From: Callipepla californica brunnescens
Lineage: Eukaryota > Chordata > Aves > Galliformes > Odontophoridae
NCBI GenBank assembly: GCA_023055505.1
Contig: JALIRH010000125.1
Span: 75,001 to 139,000 of the forward strand
DNA length: 64,000 nt
Direction of reading: 5' to 3'
Both the position numbers and the translations under genes were made by a program. Position 1 is the stretch's first letter, and every line of letters starts with the position of its first letter. The notes beneath the pieces are model-generated. The model saw only the letters and a list, made by a program, of their open reading frames with translations, had not been told where the DNA came from and ran no database searches. Below, piece by piece: positions 23,316 through 32,040 of the stretch.

Positions 23316-23890
23316 CACAGCACAGAACCCGGCCCCAAAAGGGCACGAACGGACCCCATAACCCAGCCCTATAATGTCGATATCTGACCCCAAAACTCAG
23401 CACCAAAATCCTGCAATTCCACCCCAAAATCTCCATTATCAGCCCCAGAATCCGATTATTTCCCCCAAATGTCAGCCCCAAATCCCATTAGTTCCCCCCT
23501 GACCCCACAATTTTCCCCCGACCCCATAATTCCCCCCCATGACCCTATAATTTCCCCCCCAACCCCATCAATTCCCCCCTGTGACCCCATTACTTCACCT
23601 CCTGACCCTGTTACTTCCCCTATTCCCCCCGACCCTATAATTGCCCTAGAACAGCCGCAGGACGATTCCTCGGTGCTGTTTGAGGTCACATCAGCCCAAC
23701 CCCATTACTTTCCCCGCGTCCCCATAATTCACCTGTTCCCCCCGTGACCCCATTAATTTCCCCTCTGACCCTATTAGTTCCCCTGTTCCCCCTCCAACCC
23801 TTTAAATTCCCCCTGACCCCATAATTCCCCCTGACCCCATTGCTTTCCTCCCGACCCCATAAATTCCCCCTGACCCCATAATTGCTCTAT
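23316..23890. repeat. C-rich minisatellite (TGACCCCATAATTCCCC)
   Basis: Tandem units of about 17-20 bp of the form TGACCCCATAATTCCCC with variable C runs. The array also contains an exon-like fragment at 23661. Strand composition is strongly skewed (C-rich on plus), which leaves long but meaningless frames on both strands. Confidence 0.85.
23661..23684 (+). pseudogene. Partial duplicate of an exon start
   Basis: AACAGCCGCAG followed by sequence reading DDSSVLFE repeats the start of the exon-like segment at 23902, 241 bp upstream of it. Here similarity stops at TTTGAG|GTCACA, which happens to resemble a splice donor. It is most simply an exon fragment copied along with the surrounding C-rich unit. 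Confidence 0.5.
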
Positions 23891-23901
23891 AACAGCCGCA
23901 G

Positions 23902-24009
23902 GATGATTCCTCGGTGCTGTTTGAGGACACGTTGTACGCTGACGGATATTCATCGCCACTCAACGTCGCACAGCGCTACGTTGTGGCCTGCAGGGACACC
24001 AAGAAGAAG
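23902..24009 (+). CDS. Exon-like segment of an unidentified gene
   Basis: An acceptor-like ATAACAGCCGCAG precedes an open segment with balanced amino-acid composition, unlike the surrounding repeats. It reads DDSSVLFEDTLYADGYSSPL and then NVAQRYVVACRDTKKK. The alternating hydrophobic pattern resembles beta strands of a small barrel domain, but I cannot assign a family. The 3' boundary is unclear: after AAGAAGAAG the sequence is CGACCCCGTG, with no good donor. The frame stays open through a GGGGTCATTTT-type repeat to a stop at 24151. Part of the segment is duplicated at 23661 and 24127. This could be an old exon of the gene at the window start, a separate gene, or a pseudogene. Confidence 0.4.
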
Positions 24010-24330
24010 CGACCCCGTGTGGCCGTTTTGGGGCCGTTCCAGGATTTGGGTTTTTTGGGGTCATTAGGGCCGATTTACGGTCACTTTGGGGTCACTCTGG
24101 AGCATTTTGGGGTGCAGTGCTGCATCGTGGCCTGCAGAGACACCAAGAAGTGACCCCATAGGGGATTTGATATGGTCCTTATGGGGTCGTTATAGGGTTT
24201 TGGGGTCACTTTGGGGTCATTTTGGGGCCCTTTGGGGCGCAGCGCTTCCAAGAAGTGTTGGAAGTAATCTGGGATATTTGGGGTCATTTTGCGTCACATT
24301 GGGGTCACTTCGGGTCATTGCACGTTGGGG
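24010..24330. repeat. Short-unit repeat (TTTTGGGGTCAC)
   Basis: Roughly 11-14-bp units of GGGGTCATTTT and GGGGTCACTTT, best seen at 24055-24120 and 24180-24315. It separates the exon-like segment from the CpG promoter. Confidence 0.7.
24127..24153 (+). pseudogene. Partial duplicate of the exon-like segment's 3' part
   Basis: GTGGCCTGCAGAGACACCAA repeats 23983-24009 with an offset of 144 bp. It then runs AAGTGACCCC, giving a stop. The original has AAGCGACCCC. It is embedded in a TTTTGGGGTCA repeat. Confidence 0.55.
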
Positions 24331-24599
24331 CGTGGCTCGAATGCGAGGCTTAACGTTGGCCATGCCCACTCGCTTCCCACTGGCTTCCGGTTTCCCACTT
24401 CCAGGCGTGCTTCCGCCTCCTTACCCACAATGTCCCGCTCGCTGCCGGAAATCCGCGCTCCCAGAAGTTTCAGTCATTTCCGGTCATCGTGCCTCGTTCC
24501 AGTGGCACTGTTCCGCCTCGCTACCCCACACCCCGCCCTTTCCGCTGCCGATCTGTGCTGTGATTGGCCGAGCTGTGCCGTGGGGCCGGAAGCGGCCGC
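24331..24599 (+). promoter_or_regulatory. TATA-less CpG promoter with CCAAT and ETS motifs
   Basis: GC-rich non-repetitive segment with several TTCCGG/CTTCC elements, an inverted CCAAT box (ATTGG, 24563-24567) and a consensus ETS/GABP site CCGGAAGC at 24586-24593, seven bases before an ATG. This is a typical housekeeping promoter arrangement for a plus-strand gene. No TATA box is seen. Confidence 0.6.
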
Positions 24600-24632
24600 A
24601 TGGTGGAAGCGGAGCTGGAAGCAGAGCACGTG
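24600..24632 (+). CDS. Probable first coding exon, 11 codons, unidentified gene
   Basis: The ATG right after the CCAAT/ETS promoter opens an acidic start, MVEAELEAEHV. It is followed by GTG|GTCAGTGG, a plausible donor at 24633. Splicing here would leave phase 0, matching the candidate second exon at 25480. The ATG context has G at +4 but C at -3. Unspliced readthrough gives only glycine-rich low-complexity peptide. I do not recognise the product. Confidence 0.45.
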
Positions 24633-25479
24633 GTCAGTGGCAGGGCGGGAGGGGCGGTTATGGGGCCGGGGTCAGGTTATGGGGTTATGGGGCAGGGATT
24701 TGGGGCTGGGGTCGTGGGTGTGGGGTCCAGGCTTGGGGCAGAGCTGTGGGGCAGAGTTGTGGGTTCAGGTGCACTGATTGGGGCAGGGCTGTTGGATGCG
24801 GGGCTGAGCTGTGGGGTGGATCTGTGGGGCAGAGCTGTGGCGGTTGGGGGGCGGAGGTGTGGTGCAGGTATGAGCAGATGTGGGGCTCAGATGCGGGGCT
24901 GAGCTGCGGGATGTGAGGCTGATCCATGGGGCAGAGCTGTGGAATGTGGGGCTGATCTGTGGGGCAGGTAGGTATGTGGGGCAGAGCTGTGGGATGTGGG
25001 GCAGGTATGTGCAGATTGGGGTTGAGCCGTGGGGCTGAGGTGTGGGATATGGGGCAGCACTATGGGGCTGAGTTGTGGGGTTGAGCCGTGGGGCAGAGCT
25101 GTGGGATGTGGGGCAGATCTGTGGGTCCAGGTGTGGGGTTTGGGGCAGATGTGTGGGGCAGAGCCACAGGGCTGAGCTCTGGGGCCAGGTGTGGGGTGAG
25201 GGGCTGAGCTGTGGTGCAGAGCTGAGGGATGTGGGGCTGAGCTGTGGGTCCAGGTGTGGGGTTTGGGGCAGATGTGTGGGGCAGAGCCACAGGGCTGAGC
25301 TCTGGGGCCAGGTGTGGGATGAGGGGCTGAGCTGTGGGATGTGGGGCTGAGCTGTGTGGCCAGGGGATGAGGGGCAGAGATGTGGGGCAAATGTGTGGGA
25401 TGTGGGGCAGCGCTGTGGGGCTGAGCTGTGGTGTGGATGTTTGGGGTGAAGGTGTGGGGCAGAGTTCTGCCCCACAGAG
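24633..25479 (+). repeat. G-rich intronic minisatellite (GTGGGGCAGAGCTGTGGGAT)
   Basis: Units of about 20 bp such as GTGGGGCTGAGCTGTGGGAT fill the interval between the two candidate exons. A longer 122-bp tandem duplication is visible (GTGGGTCCAG at 25121 and 25243). Minus-strand frames of over 370 codons cross this region, but they are proline/serine/histidine repeat artefacts. Confidence 0.85.
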
Positions 25480-25532
25480 GTGCTCCCGCAGGAGGTGGAG
25501 GAGATGCAGTGGCGGCATTCTGAGGGGAATAG
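25480..25532 (+). CDS. Probable second exon of the gene starting at 24600
   Basis: A pyrimidine-containing acceptor (CTGCCCCACAGAG) is followed by an open segment reading VLPQEVEEMQWRHSEGN. It ends AATAG|GTCAGTG, a donor resembling the one at 24633. The phase-0 join with the first exon keeps a single acidic reading frame. The acceptor could also be two bases upstream (CACAG), which would not keep this frame. No third exon is evident before the minisatellite and retrovirus, so the gene may be broken or have distant exons. Confidence 0.45.
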
Positions 25533-25725
25533 GTCAGTGCCCCATTGCTGCCCCACAGCTGCCCCATAGCCACCCCATTGAGATCCACTGAGATCAGTGG
25601 AGACCCCATTGAGATCCGTAGGGACCCCATGGAGATCCATGGTGACCCATGGCTGCCCCGTAGCTGCCCCACATCCGCCCCATAGCTGGGCGTGGCTTCG
25701 CTCTGGGCACACCACCTTCTGCGGG
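25533..25725. other. Transition with short patches of the 11-bp repeat
   Basis: CTGCCCCACAG and CTGCCCCATAG units, the same 11-bp family as at 846-4877, appear at about 25545-25580 and 25650-25685. They are mixed with GAGATCC-type repeats. No coding signal is seen. Confidence 0.6.
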
Positions 25726-26206
25726 ACCCACAGCGACCCACACTGACCCACAGTGACCCACACTGACCCATAGAGACCCACAGCGACCCATAGAGACTCA
25801 CAGCGACCCATAGCGGGACCCACAGCGACCCAACCGACCCACAGCAACCTATAGGGGGAACCACAGCAACCCACAGAGACCGATAGCTCACACAGCGACC
25901 CACAGTGACCCACAGCGGGACCCACAGCGACCCATAGAGACCCACAGCGACCCATAGAAACACATAGAGACTCATAGTTACCCACAGCGACTTATAGAGA
26001 CCCACAGCGACTCACTGAGACCCACAGTGACCTATAGCTGGACCCACAGACACCCACAGCAACCCAAAGTGACCCACAGCTTGACCCATAGCGACCCATG
26101 CCAGGAACCACAGCGATCCATTGGGACCCATAGCGATCCACAGCGACCCATGGAAAACCACAGGGAGCAAGAGGGAGCCACAGAGACACAGCGACATCAT
26201 GTGAGA

Positions 26207-26225
26207 GCGCCGCCTGGTGTCGTGG
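26207..26225 (-). promoter_or_regulatory. CTCF-like motif, copy 1 (diverged)
   Basis: GCGCCGCCTGGTGTCGTGG is the most mutated of four copies of the embedded segment. The core has lost two positions of the CCACCAGGGGGCGC pattern read on the minus strand. Confidence 0.35.
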
Positions 26226-26993
26226 AGGGGGAACTGCAGCTCCTTAGGAATCTCCTGGGGCACATAGAGACCAACAGCGCCTCATAGCAGGACCCACACT
26301 GACCCACAGCGAACCATATTGGGACCCACAGCGTAACCCACAGCGACCCGTAACAGACCACATTGACCCATTGCGACGCACTGCAACCCATAGCGACTCA
26401 TAGAGGCACAGCGACACACAGCCATCCACAGCAACCCATAGCGACCCAGCCGACCCACAGCAACCTATAGGGGGGCCCACAGCGACTCACAGCAACCCAC
26501 AGAGACCGATTACAACCAATAGTGACCGATAGCGACCCACCGCGACACACAGCGACCCACACCGACCCATAGCAACCCACAGTGACCCACAGAGACCCAC
26601 TGAGACCCATAGAGACCCAAAGCGACCCACAGCGACCCATAGCAGGACCTAGAGTGACCCATAGCGTCCCGAAGAGACCCGTAGCGACTCACTGCGACCC
26701 ACAATGACCCATAGCTGGACCCACAGACACCCACAGCATGACCCACAGCGACCCATTGCAACCCTTAGCAACATGTAGAGACTTATAGCGATCCACATCG
26801 ACCCATAGCGACCCATGGATACACATAGCAAGACCCACAGTGACCCATAGCGTCCCATAGAGACCCGCAGCAAAACGTAGCAGCCCACGGAGATCGATAG
26901 CGACGCATAGTGACCCACAGCGACCCATAGCGCCCAATAGGAAACCACTGATAGCAATAAGGAGCCCTAGAGACCCAGCGACATTACGTGAGA

Positions 26994-27012
26994 GCGCCCC
27001 CTGGTGGCGTGG
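26994..27012 (-). promoter_or_regulatory. CTCF-like motif, copy 2 (best match)
   Basis: GCGCCCCCTGGTGGCGTGG is, on the minus strand, a near-perfect CTCF core (CCACCAGGGGGCGC). It lies in the conserved segment that continues into GGAACTGCAGCCCC. Confidence 0.6.
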
Positions 27013-27240
27013 AGGGGAACTGCAGCCCCTTAGGGATCCATTGGGAACCTTAGAGACCCACAGAGACCCATAGCAGGACCCACAGCAAACCAAAGCGATC
27101 CATAGCAACCCATAGCGATCCACAGTGACCCACAGTAACCCACAGCGAAGCATATTGGGACCCATAGCGACACATAGCGCCCAATAGGAAAACACAGAGA
27201 GCAATAGGAAGCCGTAGAGACACAGCGACATCATGTGAGA

Positions 27241-27258
27241 GCTCCCTCTGGTGGCGTG
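27241..27258 (-). promoter_or_regulatory. CTCF-like motif, copy 3
   Basis: GCTCCCTCTGGTGGCGTG keeps the CCACCAGAGGG core on the minus strand, an accepted variant of the CTCF motif. It is 247 bp from copy 2. Confidence 0.5.
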
Positions 27259-27547
27259 AAGGGGAACTGCAGCCCCTTAGGGATCTCCTGGGGCACGTAG
27301 AGACCCATAGCAGGACCCACACCGACCCACAGCGAACCCTATTGGGACCCATAGCGTGACCCACAGCGACCCACAGCAACCCATAGAGACTCATAGCAAA
27401 CCACAGCAACCCACAGTGACCCATAGCGAGACCCACAGCGACCCACAGTGACCCACAGCTTGACCCAAAGCAACCCATGCCGGGACCCACAGCGACCCAT
27501 AGAAAACCTCAGAGAGCAATAGGAAGGCACAGAGACATCACGTGAGA

Positions 27548-27571
27548 GCGCCCCCTCCCCTGGTGGCGTGG
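27548..27571 (-). promoter_or_regulatory. CTCF-like motif, copy 4
   Basis: The core is kept but preceded by an inserted CCCCT (CCCTCCCCTGGTGGCGTGG), giving CCACCAGGGGAGGG on the minus strand. It is 307 bp from copy 3. Confidence 0.45.
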
Positions 27572-27700
27572 AGGGGAACTGCAGCCCCTTAGGGATCTCC
27601 TGGGGCATATAGAGACCCACAGCGACCCATAGCAGGACCCACAGTGACCCACAGCAAACCATATTGGGACCCATAGCGGGACCCAGAGAGACCCACAGAC

Positions 27701-28067
27701 TGTTACAATGAAGGGTCGGGAACCCAGCTTGATGCTAGCTAATGTTCCATTTATTAAGCAACAACTCAAAGCTTAGATAGACAGAGAAGCAGTGTGTGTT
27801 AGGATCTAACTGGGGGAAGCTACAAGGATCTAATTGAGGGAATTTACACTCCTCAGTGTTAACAGGTCAAGAATATAAAACACTCCTAGTCATCTAAACA
27901 AACAGTTTCTTATTGCTATCCATTACTGTCTTCTATTTCTTTTCACTCCTTAGACATGGTTGTCTCAAGCTTATCAGCTTATCTTTACACAGCCTACGTC
28001 CAAGGTTTATGGCCTGATTCCTGCTTAGCTAACAGTTCCGTCTGACTCCCACTTTTGCCATCACCCA
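27701..28067 (-). repeat. 3' LTR of the provirus, about 367 bp
   Basis: The plus-strand left edge is TGTTACAATG and the right edge is CATCACCCA, giving TG...CA termini on the minus strand. A TTTTATATTC TATA-like element (near 27873) and AATAAA (TTTATT at 27750-27755) are placed as expected. The polypurine tract abuts it. Confidence 0.85.
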
Positions 28068-28081
28068 CTTCTCCCCCTTTC
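28068..28081 (-). other. Polypurine tract
   Basis: Minus strand GAAAGGGGGAGAAG immediately before the TG of the LTR. This is the plus-strand DNA primer site used in retroviral reverse transcription and it fixes the LTR edge. Confidence 0.85.
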
Positions 28082-29241
28082 TGTTATGAATATTTTCTTT
28101 GTAGCATTGTCAATCATCTTTTTGCGCACATTGTAAAATGCAAGGAAGTAACAGCAAAAGCGTTACAACGATCATCGCAATGTAGCACATCATTTTTAAG
28201 ATACTGTGGAGCCATCCGGTGAGACCCCCATCCCGAGAATAATTTGTCCAACCAGTCCCAATCCCTCTGTTCCTGCAGTTTCTTCACTCCATCCCGTATG
28301 GTCTTGATACTTGCTTGAATTGAAACGGAATGTTCTGACAGGTTCATGCAGCACATTCCTTCGAAATCCTCCCAGCCATGGCCTTGTGCCAGAAGTAGGA
28401 AATCAGTAGCAGCGCAATTTTGTGGCGCAGCATGTCTGACACTGTCCGCATCAAGTAAAAGACCTGTTAAAGCTAAACTAGTGGCATTTCCTTGTTTTGC
28501 TAAGCAAGAACCCAGTTTGTTCAGTGTTGCCAAAGCTTTAGCAACAGCAACCTGCGGTGTGAAAAAGGAAACGGCTCCTATGGTCTCCCTGTTCCAAAAC
28601 TTCATGTTATCATCACAATCTGATCTGAAGGTGTGGGTCATTCTCCTAAAACGGTGGTGAGAATATTTCTTTCTCCATTGCAAGACAGTTGTCTCATTTC
28701 GGGTAAGGATGGTTAAACGCCCGAGACTACATGGCCCACCTCTAAGGAATGGCAGGCCATGCCCGGTCAGCGCAACTACGGCAAACTCCATCTGGTAACT
28801 GTAAAGGAGCATTTACTGATTTTGAAAGGCTGGGTGAGGTGTAATTACACCACAGAGTTTGGTTATTGATGGCTGCGTCTACGGGACTGACATCCCATAG
28901 TTTGGTTTTATTTTTTCCAGTAGAATGGAATCTCAGGCAGAAGTCCATTTTTATAGATCCTAAGAAATCTATTTCTTGTGGCTCTAATTTGGCAGACGGA
29001 AGATATGGAACCCATCCATCCCAATTATCTACTGAATTTGTGCCAGTAAAGATTGCTCGTGAGGGACCAGGGATTGGCCACTCGTCTATGGGAAAGCCCA
29101 CCAAGCGGGTAGAGAAGGGATTTTGTGCAGTTGCAGTGGCTAAGCAAAGTGTTTCCTGATGAGTAATATTAGCAAGTGTAAGCCACACATTCGTTTTTGG
29201 GAGGGTAATAAAACCAGTAGAGAGTCCTGACATTTCAAGAA
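28082..29241 (-). pseudogene. env: Broken env pseudogene, alpharetrovirus-like
   Basis: The surface-subunit part (29233 to about 28745) has several N-glycosylation sites such as NIT and NQT, and paired cysteines. An in-frame stop lies just upstream, so the leader is not continuous. Near 28745 the frame changes. The following frame (28812-28114) carries the subunit boundary region with a basic stretch (RKK, RFRR), a fusion-peptide-like hydrophobic segment, and a region ending GMCC that corresponds to the transmembrane disulfide motif. The first cysteine of the expected CX6CC is tryptophan here. A second frameshift near 28220 throws off the membrane anchor, which is visible as a hydrophobic leucine/valine run in the adjacent frame. 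The product would be neither membrane-anchored nor complete. Entry function is not expected. Confidence 0.88.
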
Positions 29242-29265
29242 GTCAAGTCCATACAGTAGCTGGTC

Positions 29266-30119
29266 TCATCCTTCCTTGGTTGTGTTTTCATCTGTTGTCA
29301 ACGAAGTCTGTTCCTCCCGGTATGGTTTCACGTTCTTCGCAGGAATCCACCTGGGGCCTTTTCCTGTGGAGACACAAGCATAACCTCTCCCCCATGTGAC
29401 AAGAGGATATGGCCCCATTATCATACCTGTTTCTGGGTGGCGAATCAACACCGGAGCCTTGATTCTTCTTTCCAATGTGATATTCGAACTAAAATGTCGG
29501 ACTATCGGGGGATTGGTATCTAGCAGAGAAGAATTCAAAAAGTGAAAACATCAAGAGCTTTATGTAGTCGCTCCTCAGGAGGGGAAGCTCCCATTCCCCC
29601 TTTCTGTTGTGCTAATAGACGCTTTAAAGATTGGTGTGACCGCTCAATTGACCTGGAGGGGAATGAGGGATCGCGGTGATGTGCATAATGCCCCAAGAAT
29701 CCAGGAAGGCTTTTGTCGCAGCGGAGGTATATGCAGGACCATGATCTGTTTTTAATTGGGAAGGGATACCTAATGTAGCAAAAGCACGCAGCAAACGCTT
29801 GCGAACATCTCGTGCCTTTTCTCCTGTATGACAAGAGGAAAATAAAGCTCCGGAAAAAGTATCAATCGAGGAATGTGTATATTTCAGCTTACCAAACCAT
29901 GGGTAATGTGTGACATCCATTTGCCATAGCTGGAGGCTCTGCAGATCTCTGGGGTTAACCCCCCCTGCTATTGATGGGAAAGAATGCCTCTGGCAGTCGG
30001 GACATACCGCTGTAATGTTTGATGCTTGTTGGGAGGTAAGCCCAGACTGTCGTTTAAGACCTCCAGCATTCTGATGAAAGAAGGAGTGGCTAAGTTTAGC
30101 TTGCGCTATTCGGTCTGGT
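29266..30119 (-). pseudogene. pol: Integrase domain of pol, frameshifted
   Basis: The zinc-binding HX3H (HSFFH, near 30071-30088) and CX2C (CPDC, near 29992-30005) are present. The catalytic core follows with MDVTH (first Asp, near 29915) and KTDHG (second Asp, near 29745). The final Glu (ERSHQ, near 29644) lies in another frame. The second Asp and Glu codons are 101 nt apart, where the usual DX35E spacing needs 108, so a 7-bp loss may explain the shift. The C-terminal domain (29538-29266) is intact to its stop and contains WGRGYACV and a PRWIPAKNVKP segment. Env begins within about 30 bp. As it stands it cannot make full-length integrase. Confidence 0.9.
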
Positions 30120-31320
30120 AAAACACGGACATATCAGCTTGAGATTCCCTTCTGCCGTGAAACCAGGTAAAGATGTGTGTGAGCGGATGTGCATTACAAA
30201 ATAAGGATGAGTGTGGGAGTCTAAAAAAAAAAAAGTTCCTGGAACAAAATAAACAATGAAGAGTGAGAAATATTGCGTAATATGGATGCTTCTGCTCGCT
30301 GAACAATTCCTGCAACAGAAGCTGAGTCGGTAATAGGATTGAAAGGTGTGGACCATTTCCAAAAAACTCGGACAACAGCAGCTGGTTCCACTATTTGTGG
30401 AGAACCAGAAACAATTTCAATATCCGAATCCCATTGCTTCTGTTGATTATCCCACCATCAAATAACTGATTTGTGTGATCTTCCAGACCCATCCGTAATC
30501 TGGTAAGGGCCTGCAGCAGCTGATCACTTCTTTTTGGTGTGGATGTGAAGTGAACATTGAGGTTCAATAGCTTGTGTGACGGTGCGTGGGAAGTAAGGCT
30601 GCCTGTATAGCTTGCCAATGCCATGCTAAAGGCATCTGCTTGCTGATCAAGCCATTGTAAATACACATTTGTCACAGGTAAACAACTAGAGGAAAAGTCT
30701 ACCCCTGATAACATCAGCAAGCGCTGCCTAGCTTTGATTCTCAGGGAAGCAAACATCTCATGCTGTGTCAGGATTGTCTTTGTCAACTGGTTTGGCAAAA
30801 AAATCCATTCAATAATGAATAGTGGGTCTGGCCTTTGAAAATCCCACTGAAAAATTAGCGCATGAGGTTGTCGAGCAGGGTTGAGGATCATTAGAAAAAA
30901 AGGTAACTCCGGGGCACACCGATGAGCTTGTCTGTTAGTGCTAGCTGCAGCAACTTTTTGCAAGGCACTAGCCACTTCAGAGCCAAGACGGCAGGGAGAG
31001 TGTAAATCAGAATCCCCTTTCAGTAGTTCCAAAAGAGGATACAAGTCTGCATTAGAGATACCCAAGAGCGCTCAGACCCAGTTAATTGATCCCAACCATT
31101 TTTGTACATCGTGTCAATTTTTCACATCAGTTTGTCTTTGGAAGGGCTAGGGAATGATAGTCTGGGCTCTGATGCACCAGCCTAAATATTTCCATGGTGA
31201 TATTTTCTGCATTTTTTCAGGCGCAATACAGAAACCTGCCGAATTAACAGCAGTTGTAAGGAGGGCTACTGCTTCCTCCATGATCTCGTGATGTTGCGCG
31301 GTTACTAAGATGTCGTCCAT
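30120..31320 (-). pseudogene. pol: Reverse transcriptase thumb/connection and RNase H, frameshifted
   Basis: Directly after MDD the frame reads on through the palm and a YLGW motif to about 31070. A frame change then leads to the thumb and connection (31065 to about 30510), with LYPLLELLKGDSDLHSPCRL being characteristic. RNase H begins at TDGSG near 30485 in a shifted frame. It continues with TDSASV near 30320 and HIRSH near 30190. Another frame change and an A-rich run (near 30225) lie between these. The RNase H catalytic order is recognisable but the reading frame is broken at least three times. Confidence 0.85.
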
Positions 31321-32040
31321 CTAATGATACAATAAAACATTTGGCATTGTGTCTGGAATGGGGCTAAGCACTTTAGCTACATACCACTGACAAATGGTGG
31401 GGCTATTTTTCATTCCTTGTGGCAGCACAACCCACTGGTATCTCTGCAACTGGGCTTGCATGTTGATGCTTGGAACTGAAAAAGCAAATGGAGGGGCATC
31501 CTCAGGGTGTAATGGACTATTAAAAAAGCAGTCTTGAAGATCAGTGCCAGTCAAATGCCAGTCTCGGGGAATCATAGTGGGTGACAGGAGGCCTGGTTGA
31601 AGGGCTCCCATATTTTCCATAGCATCATTCATTTTTCTGAGGTCATGGAACAAGCGCCATTGACCAGTTTGTTTCTTAATGACAAATCCAGGTGAGTTCC
31701 AAGGATTAGTGGAGGTACAGTATGTCCTTTTGCTAATTGTTCCGCTACCAAGTCTTGGAGGGCGCCAAGTTTTTCTAGCGGAAGGGGCCATTGATCCACC
31801 CATCTAGGGGTATCTGTTTTCCATATTAGCTTAAGGGCGTCGCACCTCTCAATGGCCCCTCCCGAAAAGCTGACTTGATAGTGACTCCCCACTGAACCAT
31901 AACATCAGGGCCCCATAAATATCATCGGAATTGGCAACACAAACGGTTTGATAGTAGCTACCCGATCTTCAGGTCCTCTGATTGGAATGAACTCAGCACT
32001 TTGCTGGCTGTTCCTTGCACCTCCCACCCCAGCTAATGTA
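31321..32040 (-). pseudogene. pol: Protease end and reverse transcriptase fingers/palm with premature stop
   Basis: From about 32030 the minus strand reads a short end of the protease region. It then enters the RT start with WKTDTPRWVDQWPL and a GHTVPP segment. A frame change near 31700 leads to the fingers/palm, with SPGFVIKKQTGQWR, LHDLRKMN-type and LPQGMKNSPT motifs (31803-31321). TAG (CTA at 31321-31323 on plus) sits immediately before MDD, where the YXDD active site should be continuous (YH*MDD). This stop inactivates the enzyme. Upstream sequence is lost at the junction with CCCTAA-type repeat. Confidence 0.92.

Larger units (their letters stand above)
25726..27700. repeat. Minisatellite of 10-bp units (GACCCATAGC / GACCCACAGC)
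   Basis: Nearly 2 kb of GACCCACAGC and GACCCATAGC units with variants. A non-minisatellite segment of about 80 bp is embedded four times (near 26190, 26975, 27222 and 27530) and carries a CTCF-like motif. The array ends exactly at the LTR of the minus-strand provirus. Minus-strand frames rich in GSLWVAVG are artefacts. Confidence 0.95.
27701..32040 (-). mobile_element. 5'-truncated endogenous retrovirus, beta-like pol with alpha-like env
   Basis: Reading on the minus strand from 32040 down to 27701, the order is protease end, reverse transcriptase, RNase H, integrase, env, polypurine tract and 3' LTR. The 5' LTR, gag and most of protease are absent. The sequence passes straight into telomere-derived repeat at about 32040. 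Several frameshifts and an in-frame stop beside the polymerase active site make it defective. The pol motifs are of the betaretrovirus-like class and the transmembrane part of env resembles the alpharetrovirus type. Such mixed elements are known among birds. No target duplication can be checked because the 5' end is missing. Confidence 0.93.

Noticed and set aside
24765..26005. Minus-strand open frames of 406 and 372 codons
   Set aside because: They cross two unrelated minisatellites and the candidate exons, consist of HSSAPHP- and GSLWVAVG-type repeats, and owe their length to a stop-poor strand.
28346..28660. Plus-strand frame of 104 codons opposite env
   Set aside because: Antisense shadow of the recognisable minus-strand env sequence.
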